From positions 3,958,501 through 4,022,500 of the forward strand of contig NC_011071.1 in NCBI RefSeq assembly GCF_000020665.1: a DNA stretch of 64,000 bases, written 5' to 3'. Under the pieces are notes generated by a model. The model was not told where the DNA came from, searched no databases, and saw only the letters and a list, made by a program, of their open reading frames with translations. Positions within the stretch are counted from its first letter, which is position 1, and every line of letters begins with the position of its first letter. This DNA is from Stenotrophomonas maltophilia R551-3. GTDB taxonomy: Bacteria > Pseudomonadota > Gammaproteobacteria > Xanthomonadales > Xanthomonadaceae. The position numbers were made by a program, and so were the translations under genes. Of this stretch, positions 1 to 11,090 are shown piece by piece.

Positions 1-1488
1 GATGCCGCCCAGCGAGCTGATCGAGAAGCAGCCGCCGCTCATGTCGGCCGGGCCCAGCTTGCCGTCGCGCGCCTTCTTGGCCAGTTCGCCGGTTTCCTGC
101 GCGATCTGCACCACGCCCTTCTTGTCCACGTCGCGGATGACCGGCACGACCAGACCGTTCGGGGTGTCGGCGGCGAAGCCGATGTTGAAGTACTTCTTCA
201 GGGTCAGGTTCTCGCCGCTGGCATCGAGCGAGGCGTTGAACTCCGGGAACTTCTTCAGCGCCGCGGCACTGGCCTTGATCAGGAAGGCGAGCATGGTCAG
301 CTTGATGCCGGCCTTCTCGTTTTCCTTGTTCAGCGCCACGCGCAGGCCTTCCAGGTCGGTGATGTCGGCCTGTTCGAACTGGGTGACGTGCGGGATCATC
401 GCCCAGTTGCGGGCCAGGTTCGCGCCGGAAATCTTCTTGATGCGCGACAACGGCTGCACTTCAACGTCGCCGAACTTGCTGAAGTCGACCTTCGGCCACG
501 GCAGCAGGTTCAGGCCACCCCCGGCAGCGACAGCAGCACCGCCGGCAGCCGGCACGCCGCCGCTGAGTGCGGCCTTGACGAACTTCTGCACGTCACCCTT
601 GGTGATGCGGCCACCCTTCTCAGTGCCGTTGATCTGCAGCAGGTCCACGCCCAGTTCGCGGGCGAACACACGCACCGCCGGGGTGGCATACGGCACCTTG
701 GCCGGCAGCACGCCATCGGCGTTGAACTGCACCGGCGGGCTGGTCGGGGTACCGGCCGAGGCGATCTCGCGGGCCGCCAGCTTGTCCGGCTGCGCCGGCA
801 CAGCGACCGGCTCGACCTTGGTGGCGGTCTCGGCGGCAGCCGGAGCGGCAGCAGCGGCTGCCTTGGTCGGCGCCGGCACGGCAGCGCCCTCGGCCTCGAT
901 GATGGCGACCACATTGCCCTGCGACAGATTGTCGCCGACCTTGACCTTCAGTTCCTTGACCACGCCAGCCACCGACGACGGCACTTCCATGGTGGCCTTG
1001 TCGCTTTCCAGCGTGACCAGGCCCTGGTCCTTCTTGACCGTGTCGCCGACGGCGACCAGCACTTCAATGACCGGAATGCCGGAATAGTCGCCGATATCCG
1101 GCACCAGCGCTTCAACCGCACCACCGCTGGCAGCCGGAGCGGCCGGCGCAGCTGCGGCCGGGGCCGGCGTGCTCTGGGTGGCAGCGGCCGGCGCTGCGGC
1201 CTTGGCCGGTGCCGGGGCGGCAGCAGCCGGCTTGGCAGCCTCGCCTTCAGCCACTTCGATCAGCGCCACGACCTTGCCCTCGGACAGGGTGTCACCGACC
1301 TTGACCTTGATCTCCTTGACCACGCCGGCCACGGCCGACGGCACTTCCATGGTCGCCTTGTCGCTTTCCAGCGTCACCAGGCCCTGGTCCTTCTTGACCG
1401 TGTCGCCGACGGCGACAAGCACCTCGATTACCGGGATATCGCTGTAGTCACCGATATCGGGGACAAGTGCTTCCTTGATTTCGGCCAT
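1..1488 (-). CDS. aceF: Dihydrolipoyllysine acetyltransferase, E2 of pyruvate dehydrogenase (C-terminus outside window)
   Basis: E2 core of the pyruvate dehydrogenase complex; transfers acetyl groups from lipoyl-lysine to CoA. The visible 496 residues hold two N-terminal lipoyl domains, each with the lipoylation motif ESDKATMEVPS and nearly identical to each other. Ala/Pro-rich linkers follow, then an E1/E3-binding domain (TPAVRVFARELGVDL) and the start of the catalytic domain, which runs off the window at base 1. The start ATG at 1488 has GGAGTTATCCCC directly upstream. Two lipoyl domains rather than three or one is a matter of lineage. It is read leftwards downstream of the glycosylase gene, with a 167-bp gap that probably holds its own promoter. 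Confidence 0.95.
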   Translation of the reverse strand, partial: MAEIKEALVPDIGDYSDIPVIEVLVAVGDTVKKDQGLVTLESDKATMEVPSAVAGVVKEIKVKVGDTLSEGKVVALIEVAEGEAAKPAAAAPAPAKAAAPAAATQSTPAPAAAAPAAPAASGGAVEALVPDIGDYSGIPVIEVLVAVGDTVKKDQGLVTLESDKATMEVPSSVAGVVKELKVKVGDNLSQGNVVAIIEAEGAAVPAPTKAAAAAAPAAAETATKVEPVAVPAQPDKLAAREIASAGTPTSPPVQFNADGVLPAKVPYATPAVRVFARELGVDLLQINGTEKGGRITKGDVQKFVKAALSGGVPAAGGAAVAAGGGLNLLPWPKVDFSKFGDVEVQPLSRIKKISGANLARNWAMIPHVTQFEQADITDLEGLRVALNKENEKAGIKLTMLAFLIKASAAALKKFPEFNASLDASGENLTLKKYFNIGFAADTPNGLVVPVIRDVDKKGVVQIAQETGELAKKARDGKLGPADMSGGCFSISSLGGI

Positions 1489-1655
1489 GGGGATAACTCC
1501 GGCAATCTGGTGTAGGGAAACGTCTATTGTGCGGCCAGCGGGGGCCAGCGCCAACCGTTACAGGTGTTTTCAGTACGCACGCAGCCGGGACACGCTGTTG
1601 CCCATGGGTTGCGGCTGCATCCAGTCGGTAGCGTATTGTCCGGACGATGTCCGCT

Positions 1656-2171
1656 TCATGTCGCCAGTGCGTCGGCCACCGGCTGCCAGGCCAGGCGCAG
1701 GCGCGGCAACGACCACGCGGCATTGGCCGGGCTGGTGGATGGCAGCGCCAGCAGCGTCGGCGGGGCTTCCAGGCGGGGCAACACCCAGCGCTGGAATGCC
1801 TGCAGCGACGCACCACCGTTGCAGCCGATCAGCTCCAGCTCAGGAAGCGAAGCGATCAGTGCCGGCAGCGCATTGGGCACTTCCGTGCCGCGCACGATAT
1901 CCGCATCCAGGCTGCCGCGCCGCTCGCACTGGCCGATCACATCCCACAGGCCGACCTTTGCCGCCGCCAGGGCCTGCAGCCGTTGTGGGTAGGCCAGTCC
2001 TGCGTCAAAGCCGCAGATATCGGCCAGCAGCGGCCAGAAACGATTGCGTGGATGGGCGTAGTAGCGCTGCTCCTGTAATGACGCAACGCCGGGCATCGAG
2101 CCCAGCAGCAGCACCCTGCAATCCGCCTTCACCTGCGCTTGCAGGCCGATGCACAACGTTGCTTCGCTCAC
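1656..2171 (-). CDS. DNA-deoxyinosine (hypoxanthine) glycosylase, uracil-DNA glycosylase family 6
   Basis: Base-excision repair enzyme expected to remove deaminated bases such as hypoxanthine. The motif LLLGSMPGVASLQ is the family 6 signature, the PRNRFWPLL stretch follows, and a C-terminal PSTSPANA replaces the usual UDG motif. I chose the GTG at 2171 because GGAG sits five bases upstream; this gives 171 residues. The frame stays open to an ATG at 2249, which would add 26 residues (including MGFPTISGIH) without a convincing ribosome site. Family assignment is strong; substrate preference is by family only. Confidence 0.8.
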   Translation of the reverse strand: MSEATLCIGLQAQVKADCRVLLLGSMPGVASLQEQRYYAHPRNRFWPLLADICGFDAGLAYPQRLQALAAAKVGLWDVIGQCERRGSLDADIVRGTEVPNALPALIASLPELELIGCNGGASLQAFQRWVLPRLEAPPTLLALPSTSPANAAWSLPRLRLAWQPVADALAT

Positions 2172-2357
2172 ATCTTCTCCAACTGCATGAATGCCACTGA
2201 TGGTCGGAAAGCCCATGAAAACAGGCTTTCCGCTCCAGTCGCTGAACAAGGAAAACTATTTTTTAACGCGCGTCGGATTCGATTCATGTTGGGGCGACTA
2301 CGGTGTGCTCGCCCCGCAACCGGGGGCCCAAAACAAGAAACATTAGGAGATACCCCC

Positions 2358-2993
2358 ATGCGCTCCATCCGTATCCTGAGTCTCGCCCTGCTGACCTCCG
2401 CCGCATTCGCGCCGGCCGCTTTCGCCCAGGACAGCAGCACCACCGATACCGCTTCGGGCAAGCATTTTGCCGTGGTTGGCGGCGTCGCGCTGCTGCAGCC
2501 GAAGAACGATCCGATCGACGGCATCAAGAAGGTCGATGGCGGCCCGGCGCCGACCGTCAGCTTCAGCTACTACATCAACGACAACTGGGCCGTTGAACTG
2601 TGGGGCGCCGCCGACAAGTTCGACCACAAGGTGAAGGGCCCGAACAACGCCCGCCTGGGCAACGTCGAGCAGCAGCCGGTCGCACTGAGCGGTCAGTACC
2701 ACTTCGGCCAGGCCGACAACGTGTTCCGTCCGTTCGTGGGCGTGGGCTACTACCAGTCCAGCTTCAGCAATGAAACGCTGGCTGACGGCAGCAGCTCCGA
2801 CATCCGCCTCAAGGATGCGAAGGGCGTGATCGGCACCATCGGCGTGGACATGAACATCAATTCCACCTGGTTCGCCCGTGCCGACGCCCGCTACATGCGC
2901 TCGCGCCCGGACGTGAAGGTCGGCGGCGAGAAGATCGGCGAAGCCAAGATGGATCCGTGGACCGTCGGCTTCGGCATCGGCGCCCGCTTCTGA
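2358..2993 (+). CDS. ompW: OmpW-family outer membrane protein
   Basis: Eight-stranded outer-membrane barrel, thought to be a channel for small hydrophobic molecules. 211 residues. The N-terminal 23 residues form a clear signal peptide ending AFAQ. The body shows the family's alternating strands, the HFAVVGGVALLQPK opening strand, the YHFG...VFRPFVGVGYY block, and the C-terminal VGFGIGARF, with a terminal Phe typical of BAM-assembled barrels. The start at 2358 has TTAGGAGA seven bases upstream. Monocistronic: a strong terminator lies 31 bases after the stop. Confidence 0.9.
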   Translation: MRSIRILSLALLTSAAFAPAAFAQDSSTTDTASGKHFAVVGGVALLQPKNDPIDGIKKVDGGPAPTVSFSYYINDNWAVELWGAADKFDHKVKGPNNARLGNVEQQPVALSGQYHFGQADNVFRPFVGVGYYQSSFSNETLADGSSSDIRLKDAKGVIGTIGVDMNINSTWFARADARYMRSRPDVKVGGEKIGEAKMDPWTVGFGIGARF

Positions 2994-3024
2994 TCCAGGC
3001 AGTAACTGCTTCATTGATGTAACG

Positions 3025-3048
3025 CGACGGGCCCTGCGGGGCCCGTCG
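3025..3048 (+). terminator. Intrinsic terminator after ompW
   Basis: Perfect 10-bp G+C-rich stem (CGACGGGCCC / GGGCCCGTCG) with a 4-base loop, followed by TCGTTT. Confidence 0.8.
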
Positions 3049-3070
3049 TCGTTTCCGTCACCCGCGTTCT

Positions 3071-3156
3071 GTAGAGTCGACTGTCAGTCGACTGCTTTTT
3101 CGATAGCCGAGCATGGCTCGGCTCTACAAGAGCAGTCGACTGACAGTCGACTCTAC
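3071..3156. repeat. SMAG/REP-type palindromic repeat dimer
   Basis: GTAGAGTCGACTGTCAGTCG at the left reads back as its exact complement at the right, ending CTCTAC. Between them is a second small palindrome built on GCCGAGCATGGCTCGGC. The leading GTAG and the paired inverted arrangement match the Stenotrophomonas maltophilia GTAG repeat family. Confidence 0.85.
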
Positions 3157-3180
3157 ATACACACAGGATGCGGAGGCGCG

Positions 3181-4657
3181 ATGCACGACGTCGACCTGCT
3201 GGTGATCGGTGGTGGCATCAACGGTGCCGGCATCGCCCGTGATGCCAGCGGTCGTGGCCTGCGCGTGCTGCTGTGCGAGCAGCACGACCTCGCTGCGCAT
3301 ACCTCCAGCGCCAGCAGCAAGCTGATCCACGGTGGCCTGCGCTACCTGGAACAGCGCGAGTTCGGCTTGGTACGCAAGGCCTTGGGCGAACGCGAGGTTG
3401 TTCGCCGACAGGCTCCTTACCTGGTCCGGCCACTGCGTTTCGTGCTGCCCTGGGAACCGCACCTGCGCCCACGCTGGCTGCTGCGCATGGGCTTGTGGCT
3501 GTACGACCACCTGGGGCCGCGCAGCCCGGCCTTCCCCGCATCGGGCGCACTGGATCTGCATCAGGACCCGCTGGGCGCACAGCTCTCGCCATCGCTGCGA
3601 CAGGCGTTCAGCTATGCCGACGCACAGGTCGATGATGCGCGCCTGGTCGTCCTCAATGCGCTGGATGCCGCGCAACGCGGTGCACAGGTACGGGTCCACA
3701 GCCGCTGCGTCGACCTGCGCGCCGAACAAGGCCGCTGGCACGTGACGCTGGAAACAGCCGACGGCCAGCAGCAGGCGGTGATCGCCCGTGCCGTGGTCAA
3801 TGCCGCCGGTCCGTGGGCAGGCGGCCTGTTGGATCGGATGCAGCCGCGCAGCGCCGGCCCTGCCCTGCGCCTGGTGCAGGGCAGCCACATCGTGCTGCGC
3901 CGCGCCTGGCCTGACGACAGTGCCTGCCTGCTGCAGCAGCCCGATGGCCGCGTAGTGTTCCTGCTGCCGTTCGCCCACGACCACCTGCTGGTGGGTACCA
4001 CCGACACCGACTACCGCGGCGACCCGGCGCGCTGCAACGTGCTGCCTTCCGAGGTCGCCTACCTGTGCGAGGCGGCCAACCGCTATCTGCGCGAACCGAT
4101 CAGCGCGGCAGATGTGGTCTGGCAGTTCGCCGGCGTGCGTCCGCTGCTGGCCGACCCCGACCCGCGCGCGGCGAAGCTGAGCCGCGACTACCGCCTGCAG
4201 CTGCAGGTGGATCCGGCACCGGCTTTGCACATACTGGGAGGGAAACTGACAACCTACCGGGTGCTGGCCGAGGAAGCGCTGGAGCTGCTGCGCCCTGCCC
4301 TGTCACAGATGGGAGCGGCATGGACCGCAACGGGAGAACCGCTACCGGGCAGTGACTGGGGTGACGCCGGGCAGGCATGCTCGCGACTGATCGCTTTGGC
4401 GCCGTGGTTGCCAGCGGACATCGCGCGGCGCTGGGCCGAAGCCTACGGCAGCCGCAGCGTGGCGTTGCTGGAGGGTGCGCAGAGCATGGCCGATCTGGGC
4501 GAGGCATTCGGTGCTGGCCTGCATGCACGCGAAGTGGCGTTCCTGCGCGAGCATGAGTGGGCGCATAGCGCCGAGGATGTCCTGTGGCGGCGGAGCAAGC
4601 TGGGCCTGCGGCTGGATGCCGCGCAGGCGGCGCGGCTGCAGGCGTGGATGACGCAAC

Positions 4658-4662
<5 letters not shown>
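3181..4662 (+). CDS. glpD: Aerobic glycerol-3-phosphate dehydrogenase
   Basis: FAD-dependent oxidation of sn-glycerol-3-phosphate to dihydroxyacetone phosphate at the inner membrane, feeding electrons to quinone. 493 residues, the usual length. The N-terminal dinucleotide-binding motif is LLVIGGGINGAGIARDA. ASSKLIHGGLRYLE, the substrate-site region VVNAAGPWA, and GGKLTTYR in the C-terminal half are all family signatures. ATG 3181 is preceded by CGGAGGCGCG. The stop codon overlaps the next GTAG repeat, and glpK follows 93 bp on, so the two enzymes act in sequence. No glpF or glpR is visible here. Confidence 0.95.
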
Positions 4663-6255
<1,593 letters not shown>

Positions 6256-6259
6256 GGGC

Positions 6260-6318
6260 GGTAGCGCCGGGCCATGCCCGGCGAACACCCATTCCGCCGG
6301 GCATGGCCCGGCGCTACC
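6260..6318. repeat. SMAG/REP-type palindromic repeat between glpK and metQ
   Basis: Same GTAGCGCCGGGCCATGCCCG family as the copy at 4658, again as an inverted pair. It lies between the converging 3' ends of glpK and metQ. Confidence 0.85.
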
Positions 6319-6324
6319 CCAACA

Positions 6325-7119
6325 TCAGAACGCCGGCAGCACCGCGCCCTTGTACTTGGACTCGATGAATGCCTTCACCTGCGGGCTGGTCAGGGCCTTG
6401 GCCAGCTTCTGCACGCGGGCGTCGTCCTTGTTGTCCGGGCGTGCGACCAGGAAGTTCACGTACGGCGAATCCTTGCTCTCGATCGCCAGTGCATCCTTGG
6501 TCGGGTTGAGGCCGGCATCCAGCGCGTAGTTGGTGTTGATCAGGGCCAGGTCGACCTGGTCCAGCACGCGCGGCAGCATCGCCGAATCCAGCTCACGGAA
6601 CTTCAGCTTCTTCGGGTTGGCGGTGATGTCGCGCTGGGTCGACAGTGCGTTGGCCGGGTCCTTCAGCTCGATCACACCAGCCTTGTGCAGCAGGATCAGC
6701 GCGCGGCTGTTGTTGCTCGGGTCGTTCGGGATCACCACGTCGGCGCCTTCGCGCAGCTCGGCCAGCGACTTGATCTTGCGCGAGTACGCGCCGAACGGCT
6801 CGATGTGCACGCCGATCACCTTCACCAGATCGCTCTTGCGATCGCGGTTGTAGGCATCCAGGTACGGCTCGGTCTGGAAGTAGTTGGCATCCACCTGCTT
6901 CTGCACCAGCTGGTCGTTGGGCTGCACGTAGTCATTGAACACGCGCACGTCCAGGTCCACGCCTTCCTGCTTGAGGATCGGCTTGACCACCTCAAGGATC
7001 TCGGCGTGCGGCACGGCCGTGGCGGCCACCACCAGCTTCTGCGAAGGCTCGCCGGACTTGCCGCAGGCGGTCAGGGCCAAGGCAGCGGCGAGCAGGGGCA
7101 GCAACAGGGTCTTCTTCAT
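6325..7119 (-). CDS. metQ: Methionine ABC transporter substrate-binding lipoprotein (NlpA/MetQ family)
   Basis: Periplasmic lipoprotein that delivers D/L-methionine to a MetNI ABC transporter. 264 residues from the ATG at 7119; a TTG two codons earlier is possible. The signal peptide ends in the lipobox LTAC (Cys19). The mature part has the family features: LVVAATAVPHAEILEVVKP, DYVQPNDQLVQKQVDANYFQ, and IPNDPSNNSRALILL. No metN or metI lies beside it, so it must work with a transporter encoded elsewhere. It follows the WYL regulator by 26 bp on the same strand, suggesting co-transcription. Confidence 0.9.
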   Translation of the reverse strand: MKKTLLLPLLAAALALTACGKSGEPSQKLVVAATAVPHAEILEVVKPILKQEGVDLDVRVFNDYVQPNDQLVQKQVDANYFQTEPYLDAYNRDRKSDLVKVIGVHIEPFGAYSRKIKSLAELREGADVVIPNDPSNNSRALILLHKAGVIELKDPANALSTQRDITANPKKLKFRELDSAMLPRVLDQVDLALINTNYALDAGLNPTKDALAIESKDSPYVNFLVARPDNKDDARVQKLAKALTSPQVKAFIESKYKGAVLPAF

Positions 7120-7145
7120 GGGCAAAAGGGTTCTCGGGGGGAGGG

Positions 7146-8117
7146 TCAGGAGTTGTCGTAGTTGCTCAGGGCAAGCTCAAGCAGCGCCTTGGCCTGCTCG
7201 CGCAGCATCACCGGTTCGACGATCTCGGCATCCGAGCCGTAGTGCAGCACGTCCATCAGCAGTTCGCGGGAGACGCTGTACGGTACCTTCAGCTCATAGC
7301 GGCCGTCGGCCAGGAAACGGCCCTGCTGCTTGGAGTGCCAGTGTTCGTCGGCCACCCAGCGAGCGGCCTTGGCGCTGAACAGGATGGTCGCCCAGCCCTT
7401 CGGTGCACCGGAGAAGATGCCGTAGCTGGCGCCGAGCTGTTCGTCGAGCTCGCTGTCGGCAACGTCGCGGGCGGTGTTGTCGACTACCCGCGCCTTGTGG
7501 ATGCGGTCCACGGCGAAGCTGCGCAGGGCCTCGCGGTCGTGGTCCCAGGCATCCAGGTACCAGTTGTCGCGATAGTGGGTCAGGCGCTGCGGCGAAACGG
7601 TGCGCTTGGTCGGCTCGTCGGTAGAGCGTGCGCGGTACTCGAACGCCAGCTGGCGGCGCTCCAGCACGGCCGAGGCCACGCTGCGGAAGCTGCCCTCGTC
7701 GAACTTGCGGCCACGGTGCGGGATCACCCGCACACGGTCCACCGGCCAGTTGGAGACGCCGGCCTGGGCCGCCAGCAGGCTCTCGATGCGCTGTTGCAGC
7801 GGTGCCAGCACCGAGGACAGCACGCCGCCGCCGGTCCGTGCCAGCAGGTGCTGCGAGGCCAGCAGGGCGTGCAGCTCCTCCGAGCTCAGCCACAGGCCGG
7901 GCAGCTCGAAGCGGTCACTCTCGTCGGCCTGGTAACGGAAGCCGGCCTCGCCGTCGCCCTCGATCGGTGCCATCAGCGCATCGCGCAGGAAGGCCAGATC
8001 GCGGTAGACGGTGGCACGGGAACAACCGAGCTTGTCCTGCAGGGTCGCCACCGTCACCGGATAGCGCGCGGACTTGAGCAGACGATGCAGGGCGGTGATG
8101 CGTTCGTATCGGTCCAT
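7146..8117 (-). CDS. YafY-type transcriptional regulator (DeoR-like HTH plus WYL domain)
   Basis: 323-residue one-component regulator. The N-terminal winged helix (residues 1-60) has the recognition segment VATLQDKLGCSRATVYRDLAFL. The WYL domain (about 140-230) has QRLTHYRDNWYLDAWDHDR, the family's ligand-sensing pocket, followed by the C-terminal WCX extension. The start at 8117 is the first ATG giving a complete HTH. Being immediately upstream of metQ it may control that gene, but the ligand is unknown. Confidence 0.85.
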   Translation of the reverse strand: MDRYERITALHRLLKSARYPVTVATLQDKLGCSRATVYRDLAFLRDALMAPIEGDGEAGFRYQADESDRFELPGLWLSSEELHALLASQHLLARTGGGVLSSVLAPLQQRIESLLAAQAGVSNWPVDRVRVIPHRGRKFDEGSFRSVASAVLERRQLAFEYRARSTDEPTKRTVSPQRLTHYRDNWYLDAWDHDREALRSFAVDRIHKARVVDNTARDVADSELDEQLGASYGIFSGAPKGWATILFSAKAARWVADEHWHSKQQGRFLADGRYELKVPYSVSRELLMDVLHYGSDAEIVEPVMLREQAKALLELALSNYDNS

Positions 8118-8184
8118 ACCCCCGATTATGTCCGAGTCGCGGGTCTTGTGTGGGACGTTTGGGCTATCGTGGGCGCCCCGCCCC

Positions 8185-8811
8185 ATGGAACACCCGATGC
8201 GCCGGTTGCCTGCCCTGCCCCTGCTGGCCTGCCTGCTGCTGGCCGCCTGCGATCGCGCACCGGCTCCGGCCGGCACTGAAGCCGCCGTCCCAGCCGCCGT
8301 CCCTGCCTCCGATCCGGCGCAGGCCGTGCTGGCGGCCAGCCAGCGCTTCGCCGCCCTGCGCAGCTTCCATGCCGAACTGGAGGTTCTGGGCGCGCCGCAG
8401 CCGGTACGCAGCGCCATGGACTTCGTTGCCCCCGACCGATTCCGGCTGCAGACCGCGGCCGGGCCGCAGACGATCATCGGCGACACCATGTTCCTGCAGG
8501 CCGACGGCGGGGTCCGCCAGGTCCCGACCCCGCCGGGCCTGCTCGAGCAATGGCGCAACCCGCTGCCGGCCGATGCCCTGCCCGCCGACCTGCAGGCCGA
8601 AGACCTCGGCGGCCAGTCGCTGGATGGAGTCGAAACCCGTCACTACCGGTTGCGCGGCACCCAGCCCGGCGAACGCCTGGAGTACTGGGTGGACGCACAG
8701 GGCCTGCCACGGCAGATCGTACGCAGCGGCAGCAGCAACGGCCGCAGTTTCCAGCTGCGCCTGCGCTATTCGCGCTTCAACGACCCGGCATTGCGCGTCG
8801 ATCTACCCTGA
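8185..8811 (+). CDS. Predicted outer-membrane/periplasmic lipoprotein, LolA-like fold
   Basis: 208 residues, or 204 from a second ATG at 8197. A signal peptide with lipobox LAAC places it as a lipoprotein. The mature part begins with an Ala/Pro-rich linker and continues with a SFHAELEV...SAMDFVAPDRFRLQT...LEYWVDAQGLPRQIVRS pattern. That is the half-barrel layout of LolA/LolB and DUF2092-type lipid-binding proteins. No family can be named firmly. It is divergent from the WYL regulator, so the 67-bp gap must hold both promoters. Confidence 0.7.
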   Translation: MEHPMRRLPALPLLACLLLAACDRAPAPAGTEAAVPAAVPASDPAQAVLAASQRFAALRSFHAELEVLGAPQPVRSAMDFVAPDRFRLQTAAGPQTIIGDTMFLQADGGVRQVPTPPGLLEQWRNPLPADALPADLQAEDLGGQSLDGVETRHYRLRGTQPGERLEYWVDAQGLPRQIVRSGSSNGRSFQLRLRYSRFNDPALRVDLP

Positions 8812-8917
8812 ATGGGCGGTGGCAGGAACGTTTCCTGAAGCGGGTTTTGGATCGATTCGGACCGCCATCACGCTTCCAGTATCATCACCGGCTGTCAACC
8901 GCTTCGGAGAAGCCCCG

Positions 8918-9694
8918 ATGTCCCTGCGTGTGTCCCTGCTGATCCCCCTGCTGCTGTGCGCGCCGCTTGCGTATGCGCAGGATGCCTCCGAACTGGCGGC
9001 GATGTCTTCGCCGTGGAGCGGCAGCGGCGGCGAGCTCGGCTTCGCCTCGGCACGCGGCAACAGCAGCACCGAGAGCTTCAACGGCCGCCTGCGCCTGCGC
9101 TATACCGACGGCGACTGGGTGCACAGCATGGACCTGGCTGGCCTGCGTTCCAGCTCCAAGGTGACCGAGACCCGCGACGACGGCTCCACCAGCCGCCGCA
9201 ACAACACCACCGCCAACCGCTACACCGGCAGTGCCGGCAGTGCGCTGCAGCTGGGCGAGCACCGCCAGCTGACCGCGACGGTGCGTACCGAGCGTGACGA
9301 CTTCGCCACCTACGACCGCCAGAGTTCGTTCGGTCTGGGTTACGGCACCCGCCTGTGGAACACCGAGCGCTTCTCGTTCGACGCGCAGATCGGCCCTGGT
9401 GTGCGCCGCACCCACAGCACCGAGGACGACCGCACCCGCACCGGCATGATCGGCCGCGGCCTGTTCGACATGAAGTACTCGCTGACCGACAACACCGACC
9501 TGGTCAACACCCTGCTGGTCGAATCGGGTTCGTACAACACCTTCGGCCAGAACGACTTCGGCGTCTCGGTGAGCATGAACGAACATCTGGCGCTGAAGGC
9601 CGGCTGGCAGGCGCGTTACAACAGCGACGTAGCCGCAGACAAGCGCAAGACCGATACGCTGACCACGATGAACGTGGTCTACAAGTTCAAATAA
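8918..9694 (+). CDS. DUF481 family (YdiY-like) outer membrane protein
   Basis: 258 residues with a signal peptide cleaved after AYAQ. The remainder is a series of amphipathic beta strands with the DUF481 hallmarks GELGFASARGNSSTESFNGR, a long TERDDFATYDRQSSFGLGYG segment and the C-terminal LTTMNVVYKFK ending. Relatives in enterobacteria are salt- or acid-induced; the function here is unknown. The ATG at 8918 has CGGAGAAG upstream. A terminator follows directly. Confidence 0.85.
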   Translation: MSLRVSLLIPLLLCAPLAYAQDASELAAMSSPWSGSGGELGFASARGNSSTESFNGRLRLRYTDGDWVHSMDLAGLRSSSKVTETRDDGSTSRRNNTTANRYTGSAGSALQLGEHRQLTATVRTERDDFATYDRQSSFGLGYGTRLWNTERFSFDAQIGPGVRRTHSTEDDRTRTGMIGRGLFDMKYSLTDNTDLVNTLLVESGSYNTFGQNDFGVSVSMNEHLALKAGWQARYNSDVAADKRKTDTLTTMNVVYKFK

Positions 9695-9696
9695 GA

Positions 9697-9719
9697 AACG
9701 GGCGCCAAAGGCGCCCGTT
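9697..9719 (+). terminator. Intrinsic terminator after the DUF481 gene
   Basis: Perfect 10-bp stem AACGGGCGCC / GGCGCCCGTT with an AAA loop, followed by CTTCTTTC. Confidence 0.9.
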
Positions 9720-9727
9720 CTTCTTTC

Positions 9728-9800
9728 GGTAGTGCCGGCCGCTGGCCGGCAACTGCATTCAATCGGGGCACGAGGTTGCCGGCCAGCGGCCGGCACTACC
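9728..9800. repeat. SMAG/REP-type palindromic repeat
   Basis: GGTAGTGCCGGCCGCTGGCC and its inverted copy ending CGGCACTACC flank a 20-base centre. It sits between the converging DUF481 gene and hemC. Confidence 0.85.
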
Positions 9801-9809
9801 TGCGATGCC

Positions 9810-10721
9810 TCAGACGTTCAGCAGTTCGCCGGCACCGGCATCCAGCAGCATCTTCGCCACGCGCTGGCCCAGTACTTCCGGGTCACTGGCCGGGCCGACG
9901 GCCTCGGCGCGCACCGCGCGGCCATCACTGGCACTGCCCACCAGTCCCTGCAGGTGCAGATCCTGCCCCTGCCACTGCGCGATCGCCGCCACCGGCACGT
10001 GGCAGCTGCCATGCAACGCACGGTTCATCGCCCGCTCGGCTTCGACGCAGGCACGGGTCGCCGCGTCATCCAGGCCGGCGAACAGCGCCATCAAGCGCGC
10101 ATTGCTGCCATCACATTCCACCGCAACCGCGCCCTGTGCCGGCGCCGGCAGCCACTGCGGCGGTTGCAGGCGGGCAACGATGCGCTCGCCCAGCCCCAGC
10201 CGTTCCAGCCCGGCCACGGCCAGCACGATGGCGTCGTAGCCGCCGTTGTCGAGCTTGGCCAGGCGGGTGTTGACGTTGCCACGCAGGTCCAGCAGCTGCA
10301 GGTCCGGTCGCAGCGCGCGCAGCTGCGCCTGCCGACGCAGCGACGATGTGCCAACCCGCGCACCGATCGGCAGCGCATCCAGCGAGGCGTACAGGTTGGA
10401 AACGAAGCCATCGGCCGGATCGTGGCGGGTCAGCATCGCCGGCAGCGCGAAGGGTTCGTCCAGCTCCATCGGCACGTCCTTCAGCGAATGCACGGCGCAG
10501 TCGGCCTCGCCACGCAGCATCGCCAGCTCCAGCTCCTTCAGGAACAGGCCCTTGCCACCGATGGCGGCCAGCGAACGATCGAGCACCTCGTCACCGCGGG
10601 TGCTCATCGGCACCAGTTCCACATGCAGGCCGGGGTGGGCCTGGCGCAGGCGATCGGCGACGTGTTCGCTCTGCCAGAGGGCGAGCGGGCTCTTGCGGGT
10701 GGCGATGCGGACGGTTTCCAT
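9810..10721 (-). CDS. hemC: Porphobilinogen deaminase (hydroxymethylbilane synthase)
   Basis: Condenses four porphobilinogens to hydroxymethylbilane in heme and siroheme synthesis. 303 residues, normal length. It opens [20 protein letters not shown] and has [21 protein letters not shown] and [15 protein letters not shown]. The dipyrromethane-attachment Cys lies in the [22 protein letters not shown] region. The ATG at 10721 is supported by alignment of this conserved start. The order algZ-algR-hemC is also seen in Pseudomonas, but here about 580 bp of repeats separates hemC from algR. Confidence 0.95.
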   Translation of the reverse strand: METVRIATRKSPLALWQSEHVADRLRQAHPGLHVELVPMSTRGDEVLDRSLAAIGGKGLFLKELELAMLRGEADCAVHSLKDVPMELDEPFALPAMLTRHDPADGFVSNLYASLDALPIGARVGTSSLRRQAQLRALRPDLQLLDLRGNVNTRLAKLDNGGYDAIVLAVAGLERLGLGERIVARLQPPQWLPAPAQGAVAVECDGSNARLMALFAGLDDAATRACVEAERAMNRALHGSCHVPVAAIAQWQGQDLHLQGLVGSASDGRAVRAEAVGPASDPEVLGQRVAKMLLDAGAGELLNV

Positions 10722-10806
10722 CCGGTCATTATCGCGCCTTCGGCGCGGATACGGCCAACGGCGGAGCCCCTCGTGGATGACCGTCGTGAAAGCAACAGCC
10801 GCGCTT

Positions 10807-10910
10807 GGCCGGGTGGGTGGGTCGCGCAGGGGACGCTGCAAGTACGTCCTTGTAAGCTCGTAGGCGCCATCCATGGCGCCTGCGCCCCTGCGCAACCCAC
10901 CCACCCGGCC
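10807..10910. repeat. Large intergenic palindrome (26-bp arms)
   Basis: GGCCGGGTGGGTGGGTCGCG at 10807-10832 recurs in inverted form at 10885-10910 with a single mismatch in 26. The centre contains a smaller palindrome, GGCGCCATCCATGGCGCC, at 10863-10880. It resembles the palindrome at 11091, which shares the GGCGCCAT core, so the two are members of one dispersed family. Confidence 0.75.
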
Positions 10911-10987
10911 CCTGACAGTTTCCGTGTGCGCCAGCCACGGAAGATCAAAAAAAAGAGCAGAAGCAGAAGCAACTGCCGACGGCTTCC

Positions 10988-11028
10988 GGGGTCAGATCCC
11001 TTTTCCGCAGGAAAAGGGATCTGACCCC
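10988..11028. repeat. Perfect 19-bp inverted repeat
   Basis: GGGGTCAGATCCCTTTTCC, a three-base loop GCA, then the exact complement. It lies between hemC and algR and can form a strong hairpin in either transcript. Confidence 0.8.
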
Positions 11029-11090
11029 TCTTCCCAAGCCGATAACAACAATGCTTTTGCTGTCCGATGCAGTGGAGAACGAGAGGGTGG

